Positions 44,137 to 55,200 of a stretch of 64,000 bases of DNA are shown here, piece after piece. The notes below the pieces were generated by a model. That model was not told the origin of the DNA, ran no database searches, and saw only the letters and a program-made list of their open reading frames with translations. The DNA comes from Setomelanomma holmii (lineage: Eukaryota; Ascomycota; Dothideomycetes; Pleosporales; Phaeosphaeriaceae), in contig ML978222.1 of NCBI GenBank assembly GCA_010015745.1, positions 1-64,000 of the forward strand, written 5' to 3'. Made by a program: the position numbers and the translations under genes. The first letter of the stretch is position 1. The number at the start of each line of letters is the position of its first letter.

Positions 44137-46259
44137 TCATGCACTCTGATCATGAGCACGGAAAGTCCACCATGGCGGCGGCTTGATAATATCACTCTTA
44201 TTCTCACTCGCCTCTTTCAGTTCCACGAATAACACGAGACCGCGCTCCACAAGGTTACTCCAGACCATTTGAACTTGAGCGTCGACTGACAACCATTGCT
44301 CGCCCTTCGACTTCACGTGCTTCGGGAATGACTTCATCTTCAAGTTATCACTGTCTCGCTCGTATTCCCAACCAGGTACTTCGATCGTTTCCCGAAAAAT
44401 GTACGAGTAATGCCAGTGCATGACTAATCGACGATCGTGCTGGCGTGGACGGCGGCTAAGCGATCCAGCAGTAGTGTCATGCTCAAGGAGAGAAAGAAGA
44501 AACCGCATTGTGGCACATGATCGTATCAGACGCTTGTCTACTGCAAGAAGTCTCTGGAAGTCCGCGTCAGGATCGTTGTCGTCAAGTATGAGCACAGTCT
44601 CCACCCAAGGTTCTGCCTGTGTACCACCGACGATGATGGCAAAAGCCGGGTATAAAATGAGATACGTGTCATGGTTCGCCAAGCCGTGGTCACTCCTTCG
44701 AACTTTTGCAGTACTCAAAAATGAATCCTGCTGGCGTGCTAAATTGTGGATGGTCGTTGTTCCGTGCTTCAGTCGCCGATAATCCGGCTCAGGGAGTAGA
44801 CTGAGCGGATCAGATTGTGCCGGAGCGTAGTGAAGTATTGCGTGTATAACATCCTCGTCCTTTGAGAAGAAGATAGATTGTTCAGACTCCCGATAAGTGG
44901 CGTGAGGCGAGCAACGTACGTCCAATCTATAATGATCTTTATGCGCATGCGCAGTTTGTACCAGTCTAACGTTCCTGAACGACTGTGATGGCTGCGGCAA
45001 GGAAGTTGGTGCTTTCAAGAACAGCGCCTCGGGCTTCCGGTACGGCACATCCGATTCGGGGGCAATGAGCTCGGCCACGGGTATGGCTACCAATTCTCCA
45101 CAACGTGCAAACCATCGTCCATCCCAGCTTCTTATCGGAAAGCCCAGATATACTGTATAATCGTACTTGACAGTGCAGTAAATGATTGCGAAATGGACCG
45201 CCCCTCCATGAACTCTCTTGACCTGCAGCTCGATCCGAACGCCGTTATTGGACACGATTGGAGGCATAGCGGATTGTGGATCTTGGAGGACGATGATATC
45301 ATCGCTATGCGTGAAGTCTGATGGCGAGTCCGCAAAGATGCCATGCATATTGATGGTTTTACCCATAGAGAAATTATTGAGGAATTCTCGCACCGTTCTG
45401 GCTCTCGGAAATGGTAGACCCCATGCAAAGAGCGAATGGTCATCTGAGATCCTTAGGATCGCTTCTTGAAGGCGTAAGAAAGCTTTCTTTCCCTCACCAT
45501 ACAACAACGGCATATTCACGTCGAAGATACCCATCAGCGAATAAGCTTTGTCCTCGATACGAGTGGTCTGTCGGTTCGCTGCCCAGGACATTCGCTTGGC
45601 GATAGAGACTGTATCAAGCCTACCATCTATGAGGGCTTCGGCTTCGATGCCAGTCACTCGCTGTATGCTTTGCCGAAGCTTTGACTTCGAGCCAAGATAC
45701 TGCCAGTTGGAGTTGTAGAACAACACATCCGAAGGAGCAACAAGCTCTTGTAACGTCCTGCACAATGTCAGCACATGCCCGATCATGAATTTCAGGCACA
45801 AAGCCCACAAGTGATGACGTGCCAGCCTCGTGTGAACCACCGGCTGCCAGCAAGATGGTCTACTGTTTCCGCGTCTGCAATGTAGGCATAACAAAGCTTC
45901 GCTTGTCGATACCAGCGAAACATCGAATTGATGGCTTCTGAAAGCTCGGCTGTACTGGTCTTGTCGATACAGCAGCTTCGCTAGCAAGTCAGTAAGTCCA
46001 ACGACATATGACGGAGGTTCTGTGCTAAGTACGTGTCAACCCAAGCCCATGGCAGTCCATCTTTGAGTGCCTGCTCGCAGCATAGCCGGATTTTTATAAA
46101 GCCATCCCGGTCGTGTAAGGTGTTCGGGTTCAGATTCTGCATTTCCTGAAGCGTGCATTCGTCTTGGCCCCAAGTATGGGACAGAATGGCATAATCAGGT
46201 ATTGCATCTTCGCTGAGGAACTCATGAATCTCCAGTGTGTGTGCATCAATGAGTCGCAT
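44137..46259 (-). CDS. HET-domain (heterokaryon incompatibility) protein
   Basis: Exon 1 46259-46033, intron 1 46032-45976 (GT-AG, 57 bp), exon 2 45975-45823, intron 2 45822-45758 (65 bp), exon 3 45757-44137; 666 residues. The N-terminal HET domain is complete: MRLIDAHTLEIHEF, YAILSHTWG, WAWVDTCCIDKTSTAELSEAINSMFRWY, AYIAD, then RWFTRGWTLQELVAPSDVLFY and the EDKAYSLMGIFDVNMPLLYGEG block. Intron 2 has GC at the donor (TG|GCACGT), not GT; the join TG|G restores Trp-Thr in RGWTLQEL and keeps 540 codons open. Using the nearby GT shifts frame. About 380 residues after the HET domain form a family-specific C-terminus with no named domain. HET proteins trigger cell death when unlike hyphae fuse. Its C-terminal third is duplicated at 40244-40900. 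Confidence 0.85.
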
Positions 46260-46643
46260 GGTGTATGGTGTTAAGGAGGTGGTCGAGTGACGGCACTCCG
46301 GACGTGGTAGGGCAAGAGACTGCGAAGTAGGTCAGGCTGACAGAAGGACTTTGGGGGCGCTGCGCCACTTGACCCTCCCCGCAGGACCTGTATTGACATC
46401 ATGCGTATCTGCTCCGTTGTGGCATTGGACGACAAGCATAGGTTATTCTGCAAATCTCATTGCGCGGATAAAGTGATCAAGAAAGCGGCACGATTTGGTT
46501 GGAACGGCCCCGGGGAAGAACAGAGGAAGGAAGATGGGAGGATGAGCGATTTGACGCTAGGTCTCGATTCGGAAACACTAGTCCGCTTTTGCTGCCTTCG
46601 CGTCAAAGCACATCGCGGGAGCCTTGACCCATTCATCAAAGCC
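46260..46643. other. intergenic; promoter of the HET gene
   Basis: 384 bp; no protein-like frame. Confidence 0.5.
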
Positions 46644-47382
46644 TCATCTCTGTCTTCGTAAAGATTTATTCTGACCAGCCGTACTCGTCCCAACAAACAC
46701 AACAAGTACCGCCGCGTATGGAACGGTCATGCCCAGAACATCGCGCCAAGTACCATCCGACAGCAGAATAATGCCAACAGCAACGACAGCAATGAGCACC
46801 GACGACGTAACAAGACTCGTTCGAACGTTTGGTCGCAGGGTCATAACCATCATTAGCATAATGAGTACCAGTGCGCCAATGATGGCGCACAAGACTTTGG
46901 TTGCGAAGCTTCGATGAGGCGTCATGATGGTGCGGTAAAGGTTATCTTCGCATGCCTCTGGCCGGAAGTTGCTGTTGTCCGGATGCTTCCTCAGTCTAGC
47001 GTACAATGTCGGCAATAAAGTCTCATAAAGGGGGTAAAGCTCATGTCCTCGTGGTGGCTTGAACTGCGCCTGACTAATGTACTCGTAGTCTTGAATGGCC
47101 TGACCTGGCACACTACATCAATCGTAAATTTCGGTGATCAATTTCGCAGGACCTACAATAGTCGCGCAAGAGACTCCGCAGTTTCTCAAGATCAGCTTGG
47201 TCTGGAGCATGTCCTTCGCTTAAACTGGCAAGCTTCGCCTCAAGCTCGACTTCAAAGCCATGTAGGTTGAGATGGTGCAGTCGCGTGAAGGCTAAGACAG
47301 CCATCCCGTGCATGTCGTGCGAGGGCGAGTCGTCAGTGTGTACGTGCAAGGCTTCGTATGCGAGAAACTGGTATGTGTTCAT
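46644..47382 (-). CDS. DUF6594-like membrane protein
   Basis: Exon 1 47382-47157, 52-bp intron (47156-47105, GTAGGT donor, GCCAG acceptor), exon 2 47104-46644; 228 residues. Exon 1 has the RLHHLNLHGFEVELEAKLASL opening, aligned with the 'RLHxxNLxxLQxELxxLE' start of DUF6594 proteins, and DLEKLRSLLRDYC. Exon 2 has charged linker sequence and three C-terminal hydrophobic helices (VLCAIIGALVLIMLMMVM, LVTSSVLIAVVAVGIILL, MTVPYAAVLVVFVGTSTAG), the last with the AAxxVLVVFVG pattern of the family. Start MNTYQFLAYEAL is a guess; the frame is open to 47592. DUF6594 proteins are numerous in filamentous fungi and have no proven role. It is co-directional with and directly upstream of the HET gene. Confidence 0.65.
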
Positions 47383-47882
47383 GCTGCTTTCGTGAGACGT
47401 GAAGCCGTCGATGGTCGCAAATCTCAAGCCGATGCAGCTCATGCATTTAATGGAAACTTGGATGAGTTTATTGTTGAATCTCTTCCGCAAGGGCAAGGAT
47501 GGTTGTCTGCGCCATGAAGAATTAGGATTGAGAAAGAAGAGTGTTCCTGTTGTCGAGCTATCCATAGGCACTTCAATAATGTTCTTATCCATGCTGGAGT
47601 CTCTAGACGCTGGGATGACAGATGATGCTGGATCATAGCGCTCTTCGCATCAAAATCTCAGAAGTCGTGTAATTGTTCAAACAAGTCTCCTGACATGACG
47701 CTCGACTTCAGCCGCACTTGGCAGGAAGTTTGTGGATAAGCTGAATGAACGTGCTGCAGTGAAGTTACTCTTAATTGGCCGAGTATATCGATAGGCTTTG
47801 ATCACGCTCGCTTTGCTATTCTTGCTTTTGGACGGGTACGGTACGTGTGTACTGCAGCACATCTTTAGCTTTGGCGAATTAG
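47383..47882. other. intergenic, nothing recognised
   Basis: 500 bp between the DUF6594-like gene start and the 3' end of the broken dipeptidyl-peptidase gene. Confidence 0.5.
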
Positions 47883-50230
47883 CTACTGCGTGATCACGCC
47901 CTCGGTCATCAACTCCTCCTCCAGCCCAACCCAGTACCTAATCCAATTGAAGATAGTCTTATGCCACAGTGAACTATTGTCGCGATTTGTGACCCAGTGC
48001 CCCTCGTTCGGGAAATGTAAGGATCTTGATGGCACGCCTAGGCTCTGCAGTACATTGAACGTCTGCAAGGGTTCCGAGATCACAACCCGGTAATCCAGAT
48101 CATTGCCCACCACAAACTCCGTCGTGCTGAAGTTCTTCGCATGGATGAGAGGATCCCACAGCTCATAGTTGGAGCGGTCGTTCCAGATTGTGCCGTTGTT
48201 ATCGCGCTGGATGAACCAGAGTTCATCGGTGGCGTAGGAGCCGACTTGTGTCACTTTGCCGTCGTGGCAAACGAGTGCCTTGAATTCGCGGCCGAGATCG
48301 TGGCCTTGGATCCAGTTGGTCATGTAGCAGCCGAAAGAAGCGCCAGCGGCGATGGCGTGCGTGGTGTCGATGTACGAGATGTTATCGCGGATATGGTTGA
48401 AGACCTTCACGAGATCGGTATAAGGTGTGCTTGAATGTCGGTGTACGAAGTTAGTGTATGTCTCACATGCATTTCGCACATTGGGCTTTGCTTACTCCCC
48501 CAGTTGTTCTGAATCTTATCCGTGAAAGCTTGGCCATAGCTTGGGGAGCCGGTAAACTGAGTCGAGGTAAGTACGAAACCTTGATCGGCCAAAGACGGAG
48601 GTTCCAGCGTACGCTCCAGGCATCACCCTGAGTGGACTGTGGACCACCATGAATGATGAAAGCCAGAGGGTACTTCTTCTTGGGATCGAAGTCGGTCGGG
48701 TAGAAGACGAAAGTCTGGATCTTGTCGTCGTCATCGTTCTCGACCCAGAAATCTGATACATCCTGTGGTCCCAGGCTCTTGAGCTCAGGGTCAACCTCGT
48801 TGGCAGTGAATAGTATCTTCTTTTCCTGGCCTGGATACTGCTTGTAGAAAACTCGACTGCTCCAGCTTGATGCGGCAGACACAAAAGCAGAACCGTCTGG
48901 AAGTACTCCAAAGTCGGCCAACGTGGTGTCGGGTCCAGTGAAGTTGATCGGCTTGAAGTCTGCTGCTGCATCGTGCGGTACAAGCCATAGGCGGACGGAT
49001 GCGCACAACTCCGACGTCACCCATAGATCAGCATCGTCCGGGCTTCACGCAAGACCAGATGGGGTAGAGTCCCAGTCTTCAGCGATCGATTGGACTTGAG
49101 AATTCAGCCCGTCGATCTTTGCGACATAAAGCTTGTAGCGATCTGACTCGTAGTCGATACCGTCTTGTTGGCCGAATGCGAGCATCTTGCTGTCGTGCGA
49201 CCACGCAGGATAGCCAGAAGCACCCTTGGCAGTCTCAGGCGCGCTAGTTCCCGGGCCATTGACGGGCACAGCCACTTCGGAACCGTCATGAGGGACAATG
49301 TAAATGTAGCTGGCCGTGTAGTTCGCCTTTGGTAGTTCTGGAGCCTTGGTGCGGAAAGCAACGGTGCTACCGTCTGGCGATAAGTCGTAGTCGCCAGGAT
49401 CGCTGGAAGAGCCTTGGACGGGGCTTTCCGGGCGAGCGATTGTGTAGTTCATGCCTGAGAGCAGGTTGTTTACCTGTCCGTTGAAGGTACAGCTGCCATT
49501 GTCGCTGCTCAAGGAACCTGCAAAAACGGAATAGCGCTCTTGGGTGATGTAGTAGTTCCAATGCCGGACGAAACTGCTCGAGTAGAGCTGACCTAAGCTC
49601 TTCGCCTTGGTGGCGAGCTCGAGATTGTACGCAGTGCCGTTGTTGCCATATGCTAGGGCATTGACCACAAAGTTGATGTCGCCAGACTCAGTCCTCACTG
49701 CTTTCAAGCCAGAAAATGGAGCGCTGAGGGATGCAACCAGTTTACTAGAAGACGTTAGAGATGGCCTATGAGATGCGTGAAATGTCCAGAAACCATCTTT
49801 GCATGTTTTGGAATCACTCACGGTGAGAATGTGCTAGCACTGAGATCTGCAGTGTAAAGTGTGACGCCACCAGGAATCTGGTCGTTTGTAGAGTTGATGT
49901 AAAGAATGCTATCACCTGTGTCGCCAACCCAAACAACTTCGGATACTGCACTTCCGAATGGAGCTTTTGTGGTGTTGCCAGTCTCGGTGTCCAGGAAGTA
50001 CCAAGTTGTTGCGGCTTTTGCTGTGGTCCAATTGTACTTAGTCTCAGAGAACAATGCTCGATCCTGTCCGATTAGTATCAGGACGAATAGCAATGCATTT
50101 ACGAACGTACTCCTTTAACACTCAGGATCCCAGTACTTCGTCTCGGTGCTGCGAGCATGCCCTCCGTGGTGATGGCATGCGCGGAGCCGAGCAATAGGCC
50201 CGCGGCCAAGATTGCAGACTTCATAGCCAT
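47883..50230 (-). pseudogene. dipeptidyl-peptidase 5-like gene (S9C), broken by nonsense codon and frameshift
   Basis: Exon 1 50230-50111 encodes a signal peptide (MAMKSAILAAGLLLGSAHA). Exon 2 is 50063-49822, exon 3 49744-48496, exon 4 48429-47883. The beta-propeller is followed by an alpha/beta-hydrolase domain: FIIHGGPQSTQGD, the nucleophile GASFGCYM, GNDLDYRV and NEGHWVTN (His). Two lesions are visible. TGA at 49045-49047 sits where the repeat motif WSPDD requires Trp (GLA-stop-SPDDADLWV). One G is missing near 48588 so that NLRLW and ADQGFVLTS lie in different frames. The junction at the last intron (donor 48495, acceptor 48430) is also off by one base. The intact relatives are secreted enzymes removing dipeptides from peptides. 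Everything else is well kept, so inactivation, if real, is recent; assembly error is the alternative. Confidence 0.75.
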
Positions 50231-52275
50231 TGCTATTTCTGTCAATCGATGTCCTGGCGCGAGCGACAGAAAATCGCTGAACGTGATGCGCAACAACCTA
50301 GCCGGCCATGACGCGGTTTAAATGATCCAGGTACTCGGATTCTGGCTCCGCATCGTCTATGCAGTACTTGGGTAACGACAATCGTTGCCAAGAGAGCATG
50401 ATTCCAATAAGGCAGGAGCGAACACCAGCCAAGGGCAGCTTGTTGGGGCTTGTCCATCTTTTGATTGAGCCGGGGCTGGCGGACGTTGATTTCAGCGAGG
50501 CGGGTCGTGGTTGCTTCCTTGCGATGCTCGACCTGCCATTTGCGGTTTGACATTGCTGTTGGCACTGTGCCGTAGCGAGAGAAAACGCGATGTCAGACAC
50601 GCGACGAATGGCACTGATGGACAAACGCGCAGTAACTTATGCTTCAAGGCGGCTTCCACCTGCCAAGAAATTCTTAGTGGATTGCCTCATGCTCGGGCAA
50701 CGGTAGTGGTACTTATGCTGACTATGCTTGTTACGTGATCGATCATTGTTGTCGATGTGATGTTTTCCTCGACCTGGAAACACCCCGACTCTGATTGGAC
50801 ACTTCGATTGAATGATCCGTGAGCACGTGATGTAATCACGTGCAACCTTAGTCTTGCCTACAGAATTTCTCGTATTGACTTGAGGCTGATGAAGAGCATG
50901 TTGTAGCAGTGAAAAGCAGGTCGCAATCATTGCCTGCTCTGTTGGGACTCAGTCACGGCATGCAGCTTTTACTTCCACATGTCTGACTTTCTTCAATTGC
51001 CCCGGCCTTGGCATAGAGGCTACAGTCCATATTATGCTGCTCCAACTATTCGGATAGTCATGACCGGGTGATGGACGGCTGTCGGTTACACTCCTCAGAA
51101 CGGATTGTGGCTATGTTGCCTTTTTGGGATGATTTAAAGACATCGGTTTCGCGGAAATGCTGGTGTTCGATGTCTCACGAATAGCTGTAATTTCTGTAAT
51201 CATGAGACACCAGAGGACTTTTCGATGCCCAAATAGGTAACTGGGTAAGTGCCCACCGGCTCAATGGACAACTTCCGAGCTGGCTCAGGGTCTTCAGCGG
51301 CGATTGCGTTTCCATGGGGGACCTGGAGGCGATGAAACGTGGTTGGCGAGCTGTGGGCTTGATCGACGGCGGACCAATATAGCTGCGCTGCTGCGCCACA
51401 ACCGACACTGCTTAGAGCGTCTCAACACACGAAATGTGAGCGATCTCTGCACTTCTGCGATTGAGCTTTGAATGTAGATGGATGTCGCCCCTATTGTCAA
51501 GTATGCATTGCAAGGAAGGCCGCCAGAAGAGCAGCACAAGTGCGAGCGTGACCATGACGATCTCAGAAGCTGTCAAACGTTGCGGGAGTGGTGGACATGC
51601 AGAACAACGAGCTGCACGTATTCTCAAATTAGGTCTGCCACGGCTAATCAGCACCGACCGCTGGCCGTCCGCACCATCTCATGTTGGCGACCACGGGTGG
51701 ATAGATCGCGATTGGCAAAGAATGCTGGTGCCAATGCTCTTGTCAAACCGAGCATTTTCTAGCGCTCGCATATGACGTTGTAGAACGTGGTCGATAGTAG
51801 ACGGCCTATCGATAGGGATTAAGCCTTGATTCAATGCAGTGAGCACCATCGTCTCGCCTGTGGGAACAATCCTTCGCCGAGTCGAGTCAACGCGACACTG
51901 GGCTGCTTATACACGAGATGCAGCTAAAAAGTCGCGCTTGCTGAGAGCTACGCCTGCACCCCGCCACTTCAGGAGTTTCACCCATCACCTTGCGCTTGAG
52001 GATCTTCACTACCGTCTTGCGTCTTCACTTCTTACACTCGCTTTAGCACCGCCCTTATGAGCTCCGTCTTCTAGGTTGTAACTGCACATCGCCCCTGCCA
52101 GCGCATCCTCGCTCCTGCCTGTGACGCCCTTGTCTCACCTCTGCGCAGGCCATCCTCGCTCGGTGTGATACAATTCTCAGCTGAGAAACCTCCATTCCGC
52201 ATCACCAGCGCCAGCATCCGATCGTCTCGATTGCGAACGTCGCAATACACGCCGCCACCTTTATTAACCTAGCGC
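50231..52275. other. 2-kb divergent intergenic region
   Basis: Lies between the dipeptidyl-peptidase start (50230) and the TRP-channel start (52276). Only short frames, none protein-like. Holds the CACGTG inverted repeat at 50823. Confidence 0.5.
50823..50843. promoter_or_regulatory. inverted repeat with two CACGTG E-boxes
   Basis: GCACGTGAT-GTA-ATCACGTGC: two perfect 9-bp arms around a 3-bp centre, each holding CACGTG, the core site of bHLH regulators such as Cbf1/SREBP-type factors. About 600 bp upstream of the dipeptidyl-peptidase start. Confidence 0.4.
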
Positions 52276-55200
52276 ATGCGACCAAAGACCGCGGAAGTCA
52301 CCCATTCATCGCATCACCATCGTAGAGACGTTTTCACTGCGCGGCAGGCACGACGATATGACGGTGGAGGCTTCGAGGCAATGATGGCACTCAGTACAGC
52401 GCGCAATGGCGCCGGCCCTTCGCGAGGCATTCCACGGCTCGAAATCCCGACACACCAACCCTCACAGCGTCCACCGAGGTCGCGCCGGAAACGGGGCACG
52501 ATGCCCTCACTCTGTGGGCTCCCGATGCTCCTTCTCTTCCTGGCCGTCACCTCCTTCCTTCCGCTCGCAAGCGCCGTCTTCGTCAACTTCGAGAATTGCC
52601 TCGAGCGCGTTTTTCTGAGCGATGCGAACCGATCTCCGTACCTTCAATTCACGCCTAAATACGTGTGGGCAGCCTTCAACAATACTGCGCCAAGCCGGTC
52701 TCTGAACGTTACAGTCTTTGGCAATGTTTCTGGCCAGGCCTCGTTCGGAACCTACCCCGACCGTAACAATGAGAGCTGGAAAGATCCGAGGTCGACTTTT
52801 GGCAAGATTGTAGATGTCGATCCAGGGAACAACAAGTACACGACGCTGTTTTCGAACTACAAGGTGCTCACATATTCGGCCGCAAACCCCCAGCCCCAGC
52901 AGTTCTGCAGTACCATTATCAATGGGAGCTGCCCCATTGCTCCTGCCTTCTTCGCCAATGCTAGCGTGCCCGAGGACTTTCCGGCGTTCAGTGTCTCGCA
53001 CGACTTCGGCAGCACATACGCTTTCTCGACCTGGGCTTCAACGCTACGCATCGTCTCAGGCAACACTGACGCACAAGCACTCGGCTGCGTGTCTGCCAAC
53101 ATCACACCGGACCTGGGCAAGAAGCTCTCCGACACAATCTGCTATCTGCCTGCTGCAGTGCTTGCGCTCGTGGCAATCGCGACCGTCTTCGCAGCTACGT
53201 ACAGCCCCTGGGGGACTACGAACCTATATCGCTGGACAAGTAACTACGGTCGAGACGAGGACCTCCTCCGTCTAGTCACACCTGGGTTTGGCGATTGCCT
53301 GCAGTACATCCAGTTCATTGTCTTGGCGGGCAGTCTGAGTCTGAACTACCCTGGCTTCTTCCAACCAGTCGTCAGCCAGGCCAGCTGGTCGGTGCTGCTC
53401 TTCAATCAGAGTTTCGTGAGCCACGGCAATGGATCTCAGAGTTTGGTCGACGGCATCTATTTTGCTAATGGCACCTATGGCTTGACACGCATGGGCCAAT
53501 ATGTTGGCATGACCAGAGAGCGAGACATTTGGGCCTGCATGGCCATCTTTCTGCTGGTGCTCATTGGCATCGTAGTCTTGATAACCCAGCTGGGCTTCCT
53601 TGGGCGCTGGATGTTCCGTGTCCTAACCCATACCCAAGGTGGCGACCTCACCGAGAAGAATTGGCCTTTCACCGCGGGGAACATCGTGCGCATCGTGTTC
53701 AACTTCTTCATGCTTCCGATCATCTGCCTTTCCTTGTTCCAGCTAGTCGTAGCTCCACGTTCGCCAGGCTCGATTGTGGCAACATCAGTCATCTTGCTCA
53801 TTGTTGTCGCAGGATCAGCCACCTGGATTTTCTGGTTTATCTTCACGACGCGCCCTCGCGCTCACCTCTTCGATGATCTACCAACTGTTCTTACCTATGG
53901 ACCACTTTACAACACGTACTCGGATGATGCTGCACCATTCGCTTTCATCCCCGTCCTACTTACCATCATTCGAGGTATTGCTATTGGTGCTATTCAGCCT
54001 TCTGGGATTGCGCAAATCATCATGCTCGCAATTTGCGAGGTAATCTTAATCCTAACTCTACACGCGTTCAAGCCTTTCCAGTCGAATACCTCGATGAACG
54101 CGTATCACACCTTCTTCTCGGCTGTACGCCTTACTTGCGTCCTGCTGTCTGTGGCATTTGTTCCCTCGCTTGGCGTCTCAGAAGCACCAAAGGGCTGGAT
54201 TGGCTACGCCATTCTGCTCTTGCACGCGATTGTGTTGGTGTTCGGCTTCTTCCTGAACGCGTTACAAACGATTATTGAAGTTATTGCAAGATTGGGAGGT
54301 GCGGGCGCAGATCAAAGAGGAGGTCTCACCACCGTCTTTGGAAAACGTCAATTGTCCAAGCGCAACCACCGACAGCAGCGTAGCAGTCTCAACTCGAACG
54401 CGGCAATGCTGACCGACGAGAACAAGAACATTCAACTCATGGACAGTCGATCACGAAGCTTGTCTGGCAGCTCTGCCATCCTTCTGAACGGTCCATACGA
54501 TCGAGAGAGTCAACGAGCAAGTATGGGCTTTGAGGGCTTCAGTCAGGGCGATGGAGGTACAAGCCCTGGCACACCGGGTACTAGTGCCACGCCATTCAAC
54601 TTCTTGACTGGCAGCTCTACTCAAAGCTCGCGGAGACCGACAATGGGGACTATGGGGACTGCACTGGATGCTGCTGATCCTTATTACCGACCGCCACGAC
54701 CTCGAAAGCACACCATGGACTCTATTGGGCCCGGTCAATCTGGCAGACAGCCTTCAGCGACTCTTGATATCGCGGATGCGCCTTACTCAGATAATGTTGA
54801 TGCAGAAGCAGGCGACATAGGGGAGGGCCCATCTCGAAACTCTGGAACGCCAGCTCCAGCATATCTCCGTACGCACAGGGACGATTCTGATCCAAATCTC
54901 GAGCGACGAAATAAGACAGACTATTCTGTGCGAGAGTCTGACTTCTACTACGGCCTCCGTGGACCTGCACTATCTTCACAACCAACCCGAAAGCGAAAGA
55001 CCGGCCCCGCCGACCCCATGAGCCCCGTCTCTTCCGCTACCGGCTGGTTCAAGAACTTGAACCTGCTGGGTGGCAGGAAGAAGGAGAAGAGCAAGGGTTT
55101 TGAGGTCGTTCGTAGCACACGTATGCCTCCGCAAATGATGGCGGTGGACGAAAATGGCGAGTCTCGCGATGACCAACAGCCGGAGCCGTATCGTGACAGT

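Noticed and set aside
49030..49060. Intron that would remove the TGA in the dipeptidyl-peptidase gene
   Set aside because: A GTGAAG donor exists at the spot, but removing the downstream bases would delete the conserved SPDDADLWV propeller segment, so a nonsense codon is the simpler reading.
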